From CAKQOE01 sp051892195 (GTDB taxonomy: Bacteria > Bacillota > Clostridia > Peptostreptococcales > Anaerovoracaceae), in NCBI GenBank assembly GCA_051892195.1, contig JBJFFZ010000141.1, positions 1-64,000 on the forward strand: DNA of 64,000 bases, given 5' to 3'. The notes beneath the pieces were generated by a model. It was not told the DNA's origin and made no database searches. It saw only the letters and a list, made by a program, of their open reading frames with translations. Shown piece by piece: positions 24,641 to 32,945 of this stretch (positions within the stretch are counted from its first letter, which is position 1; each line of letters starts with the position of its first letter). The position numbers were made by a program, and so were the translations under genes.

Positions 24641-25258
24641 ATGACTAAGACAGAAGATTTTTTTTCCGCGGAGGAAACTGACATTCTCGGAGAAACCTTT
24701 AATATCAGTCTGGGTTCCTCCTCAAAAGCGATAAACATGATTCTGGACCGCCCGGTAAGCATCACAGAGCCTCACGTGGAGGTTCTCATGGCAGACGAAT
24801 TCCATCTGTCTGAGCTGGAATACGTTCTGGCAGTGGAGATCACCTATGTCAGGGGATTGAAGGGCAGAAATCTTCTGCTTCTGAAAAAGAATGATATCCG
24901 GAAGATTCTGGAAATCATGATGATGACGGAGTTTGATGAGGCAACCTTTGAGATTGACGAGCTGGGAGAGAGCGCAGTCTGTGAGCTGATGAACCAGATG
25001 ATGGGGGCTGCCGCAACGTCCATGTCCACGTTCCTTGACATGGCGGTGGATATTTCCACTCCTGCCACCTACAGGATCGTGAATGAAACTCTTTTTAAAA
25101 GGGAATTCTTTGAACGGGGTCAGATCCTGACCATGGTGAAGTTTGATATTGATATCGAAGACACTCTGAAAAGCGAGTTTTACAATATCATGACCTATGA
25201 ATTTGCAAGTGATGTGGTGAAGCTTGCAAGAGCAGCAAACAACAAATCACAAATATAA
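24641..25258 (+). CDS. CheC/FliY-like phosphatase
   Basis: A 205-residue protein of the CheC/CheX/FliY type, which dephosphorylate CheY-P. One active-site-like segment, DELGESAVCELMNQMMGAAATSMS (about 103-126), carries the ExxxN pattern of the family. The second copy found in CheC proper is not evident (the expected region reads DTLKSEFYNIMTYEFASDVV, which lacks the Glu/Asn pair). It may be a single-site enzyme or a FliY/FliN-related protein. ATG 24641 is preceded by AGGGA; an in-frame TTG at 24635 is less likely. It follows the CheY-like gene in one transcript. Confidence 0.7.
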   Translation: MTKTEDFFSAEETDILGETFNISLGSSSKAINMILDRPVSITEPHVEVLMADEFHLSELEYVLAVEITYVRGLKGRNLLLLKKNDIRKILEIMMMTEFDEATFEIDELGESAVCELMNQMMGAAATSMSTFLDMAVDISTPATYRIVNETLFKREFFERGQILTMVKFDIDIEDTLKSEFYNIMTYEFASDVVKLARAANNKSQI

Positions 25259-25292
25259 ATGATTCCATCTCACAGGGATGCAGAAGCGGAGG

Positions 25293-25323
25293 CTCCAGCC
25301 TGAAACAGGCTGGAGTTTTTTTG
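25293..25323 (+). terminator. Terminator of the CheY/CheC operon
   Basis: CTCCAGCCTG (25293-25302), loop AAA, CAGGCTGGAG (25306-25315), then seven T. Confidence 0.9.
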
Positions 25324-25356
25324 TAAGCAATTTCCATGCCAACTAGATAAAATCAA

Positions 25357-25385
25357 TTGAGAAGGGAGCGCTTTTGTGTTATGAT
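25357..25385 (+). promoter_or_regulatory. Promoter upstream of rpoN
   Basis: -35 TTGAGA (25357-25362), 17-nt spacer, -10 TATGAT (25380-25385), about 85 bp before rpoN. Confidence 0.6.
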
Positions 25386-25469
25386 TCTATCTGTGCAGCA
25401 GGGCTGCACGTGATCAAGCTTTTGAGTACGTTTCACTGATTTTTTGTTTTTATTGAACAGGAGCACAGC

Positions 25470-26951
25470 ATGGAACTTATTTTCAGAAATGATCTGAATA
25501 CGGAACTCAGCCAGAAGCTGACTCTGACACCGGAGATGATTCAGTCCCTGAATATTCTTCAGTATAACAGGGGAGAGCTGGTGGATTACATATACGACAT
25601 GATGATGGAAAATCCGGTGATTGATCTGGAAAATCCCGATTATATCGTGCGGTCTCAGGAAATGCCCGACAGTGAGTATGAGGATGATTTCCGTGATGAA
25701 TACGGTGAATCGGGGCAAGATAATGAAGTGTCCCCTGCAGAGTGGGATGCGGAGGACTGGTATCATTATGCAGAAAGCATGGGGTATGACGATGAGAACT
25801 ACTATGGAAAATACTCCTATGATGCCCAGGACGGCGACTGGTACGAATATTCCGCAGCCTCTGATATTACACTGGAGGAGGCTCTTTTAAACCAGGTGGA
25901 AATGACGCAGGCACCTTACCTTGTGCGGGCGGCGGCGGCTTACATTATTCAGACGCTGGATGACAACGGATATATGACTTCCTCTGTAAAGGAAATCGCC
26001 CGGGAGCTGGGCGTGTCGGATGAGCTTGTGATGGAGGGGCTGGAGCTGGTCTGGAGCTTTGACCCTGCCGGAGTGGGCGCAAGGGATCTTGCCGAATGCC
26101 TGGAGCTTCAGCTGAAGGCTATGGACCGTTACAGCGATGCCTTTGGTCTGATTCTTCGGGATCATCTGGAGGATATTGCAATGAACCGGCTTTCTGCAGT
26201 GGCAAAGGCTACAGGGCTTACGGTCTTTGAGGTTCAGGGCTATGCAGATACCCTGCGGTCTCTGGAACCGAAGCCGGGCAGAATGTACGCATCTTCCTCC
26301 TCAACAAATTTTATTCTTCCGGATGTGATCATTGAAAGTGTCAACGGCGGCTACGGTGTGCATCTGAACAATGCTTCCGTTCCGAAGGTGACCATCCGCA
26401 GTGAGTACCGCAGCATGCTGCGGGATTCGGAAAAAAATTCCGGTGTGGCAAATTTCCTTTCCGGACGGTTCAATACAGCTATGTGGCTGATCCGGAGCAT
26501 CGAGCAGAGAAACGAGACCATTACCAGGGTGGCGGAGGCCATTGTCAGACGGCAGAAGGATTTCTTTGATCATGGAAAGGCGCAGCTGAAGCCCCTTACC
26601 ATGAAAGAAATTGCAGATGAGCTGGGGATTCACGAGTCCACCGTCAGCCGGGCGGTCAACGGAAAGTACCTCCAGTCGGCTCAGGGGGTTTATGAGCTTC
26701 GCTATTTCTTTACCGGAACCAGCCGGTTCAGCGGGCTGAACGGAGATGCGGCATCATCGGAATCTCTGAAGGTCATGATCCGCAATCTGGTGGAGGGCGA
26801 GGACCGGACCACGCCTTTAAGCGACCGGTCCATTGCAGAGGCCATTATGGTCACCGGGGTGCAGATTTCCCGGAGAACTGTGGCAAAATACAGAGAAGAA
26901 CTGGGCATTCCTGCTTCGTCCATGCGGCGGAGAGTCAAAATGGAATGCTGA
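25470..26951 (+). CDS. rpoN: RNA polymerase sigma-54 factor
   Basis: A 493-residue sigma-54, which recognises -24/-12 promoters and needs an AAA+ activator. The Gln/Leu-rich region I is at the start (LNTELSQKLTLTPEMIQSLNILQYN). An unusually acidic and Tyr-rich region II follows (about 50-130). The core-binding domain comes next, then an HTH (MKEIADELGIHESTVSRAVNGKYLQ) and the diagnostic RpoN box RRTVAKYREE at 468-477. It lies directly upstream of pgk-tpiA with a 38-bp gap, as in other clostridia where rpoN precedes the glycolytic operon, but without cggR and gap between them. No clear -24/-12 site was found by eye in the window. Confidence 0.95.
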   Translation: MELIFRNDLNTELSQKLTLTPEMIQSLNILQYNRGELVDYIYDMMMENPVIDLENPDYIVRSQEMPDSEYEDDFRDEYGESGQDNEVSPAEWDAEDWYHYAESMGYDDENYYGKYSYDAQDGDWYEYSAASDITLEEALLNQVEMTQAPYLVRAAAAYIIQTLDDNGYMTSSVKEIARELGVSDELVMEGLELVWSFDPAGVGARDLAECLELQLKAMDRYSDAFGLILRDHLEDIAMNRLSAVAKATGLTVFEVQGYADTLRSLEPKPGRMYASSSSTNFILPDVIIESVNGGYGVHLNNASVPKVTIRSEYRSMLRDSEKNSGVANFLSGRFNTAMWLIRSIEQRNETITRVAEAIVRRQKDFFDHGKAQLKPLTMKEIADELGIHESTVSRAVNGKYLQSAQGVYELRYFFTGTSRFSGLNGDAASSESLKVMIRNLVEGEDRTTPLSDRSIAEAIMVTGVQISRRTVAKYREELGIPASSMRRRVKMEC

Positions 26952-26989
26952 TCAGTTGTTGTTAATATAATTATGGAGGATCGAAACAC

Positions 26990-28177
26990 ATGAAAAAGAC
27001 AGTCAGAGACGTGGACGTGAGAGGAAAGCGCGTATTTGTCAGATGCGATTTCAACGTTCCTGTGGACGAGGAAGGAAACATTACGGATGACCGGAGAATC
27101 ACCGGCGCACTTCCAACCATTGAGTATCTGTGCGGGCAGGGCGCAAGAGTGATTCTTGCCTCCCATATGGGAAGACCAAAGGGAAAACCGGATATGAAGT
27201 ATTCCCTGGGGGTTGTGGCACAGCGGCTCACAGAGCTTCTTGGAAAGGAAGTAAAATTTGTCAGCGAGCCTGAGGTTGTGGGACCTGCAGTAAAGGCGGC
27301 GGCAGCTGCTCTTGCAGACGGTGAGGTTATGCTCATTGAAAACGTCAGATTCAGAGAAGAAGAAACAAAGAATACGCCGGAATTCAGCAGAGAACTGGCA
27401 GAGCTTGCAGAGATCTTTGTAAACGATGCCTTCGGAACTGCTCACAGAGCACACTGCTCCACTGCCGGAATCGCCGACTATCTGCCGGCAGTCAGCGGCT
27501 TCCTGATGGAAAAGGAAATCCGCTTCTTCGGTGATATGCTGGAGGCGCCGGAAAGACCGTTTACTGCTGTTATGGGCGGCGCAAAGGTGGGGGATAAGAT
27601 TCCGCTGATCGAAAACCTGATCGAAAAGGTAGATACCATTATCGTAGGCGGAGGGATGGCCTATACATTCCTGAAGGCTCAGGGAAAGGAAATCGGAACC
27701 TCCCTTCTGGAAGAAGACAAAATGGACCTCACCCTTGAGCTCATCCGCCAGGCGGATGCAAAGGGCGTAAAATTCCTTCTTCCTGTGGATGTTGTGTGCG
27801 CCCCGGAATTTGCAGATGATTCCCCGTCTTCTGTTTTTGCTGCAGATCAGATGCCGGCAGATCAGATGGGCCTTGACATCGGACCGGAAACAAGAGCCCT
27901 GTTCCGTCAGGCCATTTTAGATTCAAAGACCGTGGTATGGAACGGACCAATGGGCGTCTTTGAAATGAACAGCTTTGCACAGGGTACAAGAGCCATTGCC
28001 AAAGCCCTCAATGACTGCGAAGGCACCACCGTTGTAGGCGGCGGAGACAGTGCGGCAGCAGCCCGGAAGTTTGATCTGGAAGCAGGCATCTCCCACATTT
28101 CCACAGGGGGCGGTGCTTCCCTGGAATTCCTGGAAGGAAAGGTGCTTCCTGGGGTTGCATGCCTTCTTGACGCATAA
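26990..28177 (+). CDS. pgk: Phosphoglycerate kinase
   Basis: Makes ATP from 1,3-bisphosphoglycerate in glycolysis. The 395 residues start KKTVRDVDVRGKRVFVRCDFNVP, the family signature. The substrate-binding HMGRPKGK and the C-terminal nucleotide-binding WNGPMGVFE and VGGGDSAAAA segments are present. GGAGG precedes the ATG. It is co-transcribed with tpiA, 15 bp downstream. The gap gene normally found beside it is not here. Confidence 0.98.
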   Translation: MKKTVRDVDVRGKRVFVRCDFNVPVDEEGNITDDRRITGALPTIEYLCGQGARVILASHMGRPKGKPDMKYSLGVVAQRLTELLGKEVKFVSEPEVVGPAVKAAAAALADGEVMLIENVRFREEETKNTPEFSRELAELAEIFVNDAFGTAHRAHCSTAGIADYLPAVSGFLMEKEIRFFGDMLEAPERPFTAVMGGAKVGDKIPLIENLIEKVDTIIVGGGMAYTFLKAQGKEIGTSLLEEDKMDLTLELIRQADAKGVKFLLPVDVVCAPEFADDSPSSVFAADQMPADQMGLDIGPETRALFRQAILDSKTVVWNGPMGVFEMNSFAQGTRAIAKALNDCEGTTVVGGGDSAAAARKFDLEAGISHISTGGGASLEFLEGKVLPGVACLLDA

Positions 28178-28192
28178 AAAGGGAGGATCTTT

Positions 28193-28960
28193 ATGAGAAA
28201 ACCGTTTATTGCAGCAAACTGGAAGATGAATATGCTGATTGAGGACGCTGTGAAGTACGGCGAGGATCTGGTGGAATACCTGAAGCAGGCCGGAGTGGAT
28301 CTCAAGAGCATCGATGTGGCGGTCTGTGTTCCGTATATTCATATGGCAGCCCTGAAGGTCATCTTTGTTCTGCGCAACATCATGGTGGGGGCACAGAACA
28401 TGCACTTTGAAGAAAAGGGGGCATTTACCGGGGAGATTTCTCCGGCCATGCTGAAGGATATGGGCATCGAATGCGTCATCATCGGCCATTCCGAGCGCCG
28501 TCAGTATTTCGGTGAAACAAGCGAAGTCTGCGCAAAAAAGGTAAAGGCCGCTGTGGCCCACAAGATCCGTCCGATCCTGTGCGTAGGGGAGACCCTTCAG
28601 GAGCGTGAGTCAGGAAATTACGAAAATGCAGTGGGAGATATGCTCAGCGCTTCCCTTGCAGGTGTCACTGCAGAAGAGATGGCAGGCACCGTCATTGCGT
28701 ATGAACCTCTCTGGGCCATCGGAACAGGCATTACTGCCACGGCGCAGCAGGCCAATGAAATGGCATCCTTCATCCGTCAGTGCATCGCCATCAAGTACGG
28801 ACAGGAGATCGCAGATCAGGTGATTATTCAGTACGGCGGAAGCGTCAAGCCGGAAAACATCGCAGAGCTTATGTCCATGAGCGATATTGACGGAGCGCTG
28901 GTAGGCGGAGCAAGCCTCGACGCAAAAACCTTTACAAGCATTGTAAATTACGGTGCATAA
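28193..28960 (+). CDS. tpiA: Triosephosphate isomerase
   Basis: Interconverts dihydroxyacetone phosphate and glyceraldehyde 3-phosphate. The 255-residue TIM barrel shows the substrate Asn-Lys (ANWKMN, residues 8-13), the catalytic His in IIGHSERR, the catalytic Glu in AYEPLWAIGTG and the phosphate loop YGGSVKPEN. Its ribosome binding site is GGGAGGA. It is the last gene of the rpoN-pgk-tpiA series. Confidence 0.98.
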   Translation: MRKPFIAANWKMNMLIEDAVKYGEDLVEYLKQAGVDLKSIDVAVCVPYIHMAALKVIFVLRNIMVGAQNMHFEEKGAFTGEISPAMLKDMGIECVIIGHSERRQYFGETSEVCAKKVKAAVAHKIRPILCVGETLQERESGNYENAVGDMLSASLAGVTAEEMAGTVIAYEPLWAIGTGITATAQQANEMASFIRQCIAIKYGQEIADQVIIQYGGSVKPENIAELMSMSDIDGALVGGASLDAKTFTSIVNYGA

Positions 28961-29017
28961 TGCACAAATAAGCCCGGCCCGACGGCTCTGCCGTCACAAA
29001 GAAACTGAACGCAGAAG

Positions 29018-29059
29018 AAGATCTTCCGTTTCTGTTTGGAGGCGGAAGGTCTTTTTTTA
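29018..29059 (+). terminator. Terminator after tpiA
   Basis: AAGATCTTCCG (29018-29028) pairs with CGGAAGGTCTT (29043-29053, one G-T pair), followed by a T-run. A small GACGGC-TCT-GCCGTC hairpin precedes it at 28981. Confidence 0.8.
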
Positions 29060-29116
29060 TTATATCCGTTGTTTCGGATCGCGGAGCATCCGCCTCTGGG
29101 CATGGATTTATTGGAA

Positions 29117-29169
29117 ATTTGCGAATAATTTGCGAATAATTTGCAAGAGACTCCGGCTGCGTATATAAT
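29117..29169 (+). promoter_or_regulatory. Signalling-operon promoter with three 11-bp direct repeats
   Basis: ATTTGCGAATA (29117-29127), ATTTGCGAATA (29128-29138) and ATTTGCAAGAG (29139-29149) are tandem with exact 11-bp period. The third contains the -35 TTGCAA (29141-29146), which is followed by a 17-nt spacer and -10 TATAAT (29164-29169). Direct repeats of 11 bp overlapping the -35 are the binding pattern of OmpR/PhoB-class regulators. The same layout recurs at 32887-32939, so the regulator encoded by this operon (32049-32864) is the likely ligand. Confidence 0.75.
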
Positions 29170-29215
29170 GAAAGGTATATATCGTGAAATCTGCGGGCAG
29201 AAGAGAGGAAGTCCT

Positions 29216-30160
29216 ATGATCGAGAAACTTAAGAGGCTGATTTGTAAAAGCCGGATGGCGGAGGTTTCTGCCATGTATGAGCTGATGAGCCAGAAGATTC
29301 TGTTTGTGGCGGAGGTCAGGCTGCAGGACAGCAGTCTGCGGTTTGTAAAGAAGCACAGGCTCCTGAATCCGGAGGTTTCCGGCTGCCAGAAGGCCGGAGA
29401 ACTGATGAAGCTGTGCACAGGAACCGATCAGACAGGCAGAGCCTCTGATTTCCGGTTCAGCCTGCCTTATGTGGTAAGCGAACTCACTTATAAAAAAACA
29501 TGCGATCTCTCTTTTCCCTTTGACCAGACAGCCGTTCCTTTTTTGGAGGAATGTCAGGGAGAAAACACGCTTCTGCTGACCTTTTTTTATCCTCCGAAGA
29601 AAAAGGGAAATGAGCTTTTGGAGATTGTATGCCAGAACGTGGATCTGCAGGAGATGAAAAAAACCATTTCCGCAGGGTCCCCGAAGGAAAGCAGCTTCCC
29701 GGGAAAGCCGGAAAAGGAAGGAACAACGGAAAAAACAGAAAAGGAAAAACAGCCGGTAAAAACGGTAAAGCGGGTTCTGATGGCAGAAGATGAGGAGTAC
29801 AACCTTGAAACTCTGTGCGAGTATCTGGACGCCATGGGAATCTGTCACGATGAATGCTATAACGGCGCAGAGCTGCTGCGCATTTTCGAAGACTCGCCGG
29901 AGGGCTTCTACGATATGATCCTTTTGGATATGAGCATGCCTGTGATGGACGGGCTTGAGGCAGTCAGAATCCTCAGGCAGATGGACCGGGAGGATGCGGA
30001 TGTCCTGATCATTGCAGTTTCCGGAGATATTTCAGAAGCTGCAGTAAAAGACTACAGGGCGGCAGGCGTCAACGGATATCTGGGAAAACCTTTCTCACAG
30101 AAGACTCTGGAGAAGGCCATGGAACAGGTATTGTATTCCGGACAGAACGAAGGAGTATAA
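29216..30160 (+). CDS. Response regulator with unknown N-terminal domain and C-terminal receiver
   Basis: A 314-residue cytoplasmic protein. The first about 160 residues form a domain I do not recognise (starting MIEKLKRLICKSRMAEVSAM). A charged Lys/Glu/Pro linker covers about 160-185. Residues about 188-305 are a receiver with acidic pocket MAEDEEYN, phospho-acceptor Asp in ILLDMSMPVMDG, a conserved Ser (AVSGD) and Lys (LGKPFSQ). There is no DNA-binding output, so it may act as a phosphate relay or by protein contact. The frame extends upstream to 29141, but ATG 29216 follows GAGGAAG. It is the first gene of the kinase/regulator operon, with a 4-bp gap to the next gene. Confidence 0.75.
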   Translation: MIEKLKRLICKSRMAEVSAMYELMSQKILFVAEVRLQDSSLRFVKKHRLLNPEVSGCQKAGELMKLCTGTDQTGRASDFRFSLPYVVSELTYKKTCDLSFPFDQTAVPFLEECQGENTLLLTFFYPPKKKGNELLEIVCQNVDLQEMKKTISAGSPKESSFPGKPEKEGTTEKTEKEKQPVKTVKRVLMAEDEEYNLETLCEYLDAMGICHDECYNGAELLRIFEDSPEGFYDMILLDMSMPVMDGLEAVRILRQMDREDADVLIIAVSGDISEAAVKDYRAAGVNGYLGKPFSQKTLEKAMEQVLYSGQNEGV

Positions 30161-30164
30161 AAGC

Positions 30165-32027
30165 ATGAAAAAAAATAAAAAGGAGCCGGTGCAGAGGAAT
30201 GTCCGGGAGACAGCAGGAACACTGCTGCCGGCGTTCCTGGCATGGGGAATGATTCTGGTGCTTTTCATATCTCTTTTCGCAGGGGACCGGTACACCTGGT
30301 ATCGTTCTTTGAAGCAGGAGGGACTGTGGCAGGATGAACCCTGGATCTATATGGTTCATGGAGCAGAGAACAACCGGGTGATGGAAAAAGGCTCCGTGGA
30401 TCTTCCGGCTACCATTCCCTGTACAAAGGGGCAGACCATCTCCCTGATCCGAAAGATTCCGGAGGCGTATGGACAGCAGACCCTGTATCTGGAAACAGAT
30501 TTCATCTGTCAGGAGATGGAGCTTTGGCTGAACGGACGGCAGATTTATTCCTTCGGGACAGAGTCCGACGGTCCTTTTGCTCTTATGAATCCCGCCAACA
30601 GGATCATCCGGCTTCCTGAAGATTCTGCGGGGGGCACCCTGAAGCTCCGGTTTGCTGTACAGCAGCAGGAGTATCCGGGAATGATCGCAGACATCACTGT
30701 GGGAAACGCCGATGCCATGAAGCTTCACTTTTTAAAAGGCAATCCGGCACATAATTTTTTCTGTCTTCTGATGCTGATTATCAGCCTGCTGCTGATGCTT
30801 CAGACTGCAGCGGGCAAAGGGCAGAAAACAGAAAACGAATGGAAAAAACAGCGCATTATTTCGGCGGCCTTCGTGTTTTTTTCCGTCTGGCTGATGATGG
30901 GAACGGTCAATCACCTGACCTGTTTCTTTCCCGCAACGATGCAGACCATCGGTGCCCTTCTGTCCCTGTATGGGGCGAGAGCTCTGTTTCTCTCCTATAT
31001 CCGGCTGGAGGTGGGCAGACAGCAGCCTCTGATGAAATTTACTGCCCTGGGAAACGCTGTTTATACTGCAGGGGAACTGATTCTGCTTGCTGCAGGCAAA
31101 ACCACCATCCTTCGGAGGCTGTTCTGGAATCAGATGCTGCTGGTGACGGTTTTTCTCATATCGTGCATGGTGGTGTTTTACAGTATTTTAGTCAGAGAGG
31201 ACCGACAGCTTCACTTTTACGATGCGGGCTGGCTGATTCTGTCCGTTTTCTCACTGCATCACCTCACAGCTGTTTTGCAGGACAGGATCAATCTGTTTTA
31301 CTGCAACTCCATTGCCGTGGGACTGGAACTGTTTCTTCTCGTCTACGTTGCCGACTGCTGTATCCAGAGCGTTATCCGAAGAAGAAACCGTACCTACCGG
31401 GAACAGGAATCTCATAAGGCTCTGATCCGGCTCTGGATCGAAACCATGAAGCCTCATTTCCTTTACAATGCTTTCGGCATGATCCGAAACAGGATTATGA
31501 AGGATCCCGGATCCGCTTACGAACTCAGCTCTGACCTCAGCTCCTGCATCCGCTATGCCATGGATGCCATTTCCAGGGACGAGCCGGTGAGCTTTTCGGC
31601 AGAGCTGGATTATATCCGCGCCTACTGCAGAATCCAGCAGGCACGTTTCGGCGGGCGGCTGGAAGTGATCTACGATATAAGGACAGAGGATTTCAGGGTG
31701 CCGCGGATGAGTATCCAGTCTTTTGTAGAGCTTGCTGTCAGCTGCGGAATTCTGAAGTTCTGTACCTCAGGGTGTGTGCAGATCCGGTCAAGACAAACGG
31801 AATTTAACTATATCGTGACGGTATCCGACAACGGATGCGGGTACTTCAACCATCCGGAAACCTTTCAGGACGCAGAGGAAATATATGAGCGGGTCTGCGC
31901 GACTCTGGCCCATCATGTAAGAGGAAGTGCCGAAATCATCAACCTTCCGGGGGAGGGGACCGTGGCGGTGGTGCGGATTCCGAAAAAAGCAGAGGAACGG
32001 GAGCATATACGTTTCGTAAAAAAATAG
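30165..32027 (+). CDS. LytS/YehU-type membrane histidine kinase with degenerate N-box
   Basis: A 620-residue protein: one membrane segment (about 19-40), an extracytoplasmic beta-rich domain (about 45-185), then about seven membrane segments (about 195-405), the 7TMR-DISM layout. A His_kinase/HATPase module follows (about 420-610). The phospho-acceptor is His431 in MKPHFLYNAF. The ATP lid motif DNGCG is present, but the N-box reads VELAVSCG (521-528) where the family has ENAxKHG: the Mg2+-binding Asn is Leu523 and the Lys-His pair is Ser-Cys. Kinase activity may be lost or altered. It lies between two receiver-protein genes in one operon. Confidence 0.85.
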   Translation: MKKNKKEPVQRNVRETAGTLLPAFLAWGMILVLFISLFAGDRYTWYRSLKQEGLWQDEPWIYMVHGAENNRVMEKGSVDLPATIPCTKGQTISLIRKIPEAYGQQTLYLETDFICQEMELWLNGRQIYSFGTESDGPFALMNPANRIIRLPEDSAGGTLKLRFAVQQQEYPGMIADITVGNADAMKLHFLKGNPAHNFFCLLMLIISLLLMLQTAAGKGQKTENEWKKQRIISAAFVFFSVWLMMGTVNHLTCFFPATMQTIGALLSLYGARALFLSYIRLEVGRQQPLMKFTALGNAVYTAGELILLAAGKTTILRRLFWNQMLLVTVFLISCMVVFYSILVREDRQLHFYDAGWLILSVFSLHHLTAVLQDRINLFYCNSIAVGLELFLLVYVADCCIQSVIRRRNRTYREQESHKALIRLWIETMKPHFLYNAFGMIRNRIMKDPGSAYELSSDLSSCIRYAMDAISRDEPVSFSAELDYIRAYCRIQQARFGGRLEVIYDIRTEDFRVPRMSIQSFVELAVSCGILKFCTSGCVQIRSRQTEFNYIVTVSDNGCGYFNHPETFQDAEEIYERVCATLAHHVRGSAEIINLPGEGTVAVVRIPKKAEEREHIRFVKK

Positions 32028-32048
32028 AAAAGGGGGAGGAGCAAAGGA

Positions 32049-32864
32049 ATGATAAATATTATTCTGGTAGATGATGAACAGTGGGCTCTTGAGGAACTCA
32101 GGGAACAATGCAGTTCCGAACGGGTACATATTGCAGGGGAATTCTGTACCGGAGAAGCAGCTCTGGATTTTGTGAAGCAGAAGACATGCCGGATCAGTCT
32201 CGCATTTTTAGATATCGAAATGCCGGGAATGAGCGGAATCGAGCTTGGAGAAAAAATCAGGCAGATTGATCCGTCCATTGCCATCGTTTATCTTACGGCA
32301 TACGACAATCGCTTCCGGGATGCTTTTACGAAGGTTCATCCGGAGGATTATCTGCTGAAGCCGTGTGACAGAACCATGATTGACCGCGCCATTGACCGTA
32401 CACTGGCGATGATGACTGTGCCTGTGCTGGAGGTGAAAGCCTTTGGAGGATTTGATATCAGCGCAGGAGGCCAGATGCTGGACTTTTCTTCCAGGACAAA
32501 GGCAAAAGAGCTTTTTGCTCTTTGTATCGATGCGCTGGGAGGGGATGTTTCAGTGTCAAAAGCTGTAACAAGTCTGTGGCCGGACAGCGATCCGGAGGAC
32601 CAGTCAAAGCGCTCCTATTACCGGAGCCTCACTGTTTTTCTGAAAAGAATTCTGGAAAAACACGGATTTCCCGATGTGTTTATCAGCAAAAAGGGAGTCT
32701 GCAGAGTGGATCTGAGTCAGATTCAGTGCGAGTATGTGGACATTATGAACGGAACCCGCAGCATCAGTGAAACAAATTACAACAACAATTATATGCCGGA
32801 GTACGAATGGGCAAAGAACACCAATGAGCTTCTGCAGGAAAAACGGAAGCGGGAGTCACAGTAA
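32049..32864 (+). CDS. Response regulator with SARP/OmpR-like winged helix
   Basis: A 271-residue regulator. The receiver (1-120) has LVDDEQW, the phospho-acceptor Asp in AFLDIEMPGMSG, a Thr (YLTAYD) and a Lys (YLLKPCD). The C-terminal domain (about 130-225, starting LEVKAFGGFDISAGGQML, then SSRTKAKELFALCIDALGG and VSKAVTSLWPDSDPEDQSKRSYYRSL) matches the winged helix of SARP-type activators, which bind tandem direct repeats. This fits the 11-bp repeats before its operon and again just after it. The AGGGGGAGGAGCAAAGG region supplies the ribosome binding site. The tail is Asn-rich (NYNNNY). Confidence 0.85.
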   Translation: MINIILVDDEQWALEELREQCSSERVHIAGEFCTGEAALDFVKQKTCRISLAFLDIEMPGMSGIELGEKIRQIDPSIAIVYLTAYDNRFRDAFTKVHPEDYLLKPCDRTMIDRAIDRTLAMMTVPVLEVKAFGGFDISAGGQMLDFSSRTKAKELFALCIDALGGDVSVSKAVTSLWPDSDPEDQSKRSYYRSLTVFLKRILEKHGFPDVFISKKGVCRVDLSQIQCEYVDIMNGTRSISETNYNNNYMPEYEWAKNTNELLQEKRKRESQ

Positions 32865-32886
32865 AAAACCCGACGGATGAAAAAAA

Positions 32887-32939
32887 ATTTGCAAATAATT
32901 TGCGGATATGTTGCATTATAAATAATACCATGGTATAAT
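32887..32939 (+). promoter_or_regulatory. Second promoter with three 11-bp direct repeats
   Basis: ATTTGCAAATA (32887-32897), ATTTGCGGATA (32898-32908) and TGTTGCATTAT (32909-32919) are tandem. The third holds the -35 TTGCAT (32911-32916), then a 17-nt spacer and -10 TATAAT (32934-32939), preceded by TGG (extended -10). Repeat-to-promoter geometry is identical to 29117-29169. No ORF with a normal start lies between here and the terminator at 33035-33089, and the next gene is on the other strand. Confidence 0.75.
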
Positions 32940-32945
32940 TACTTC

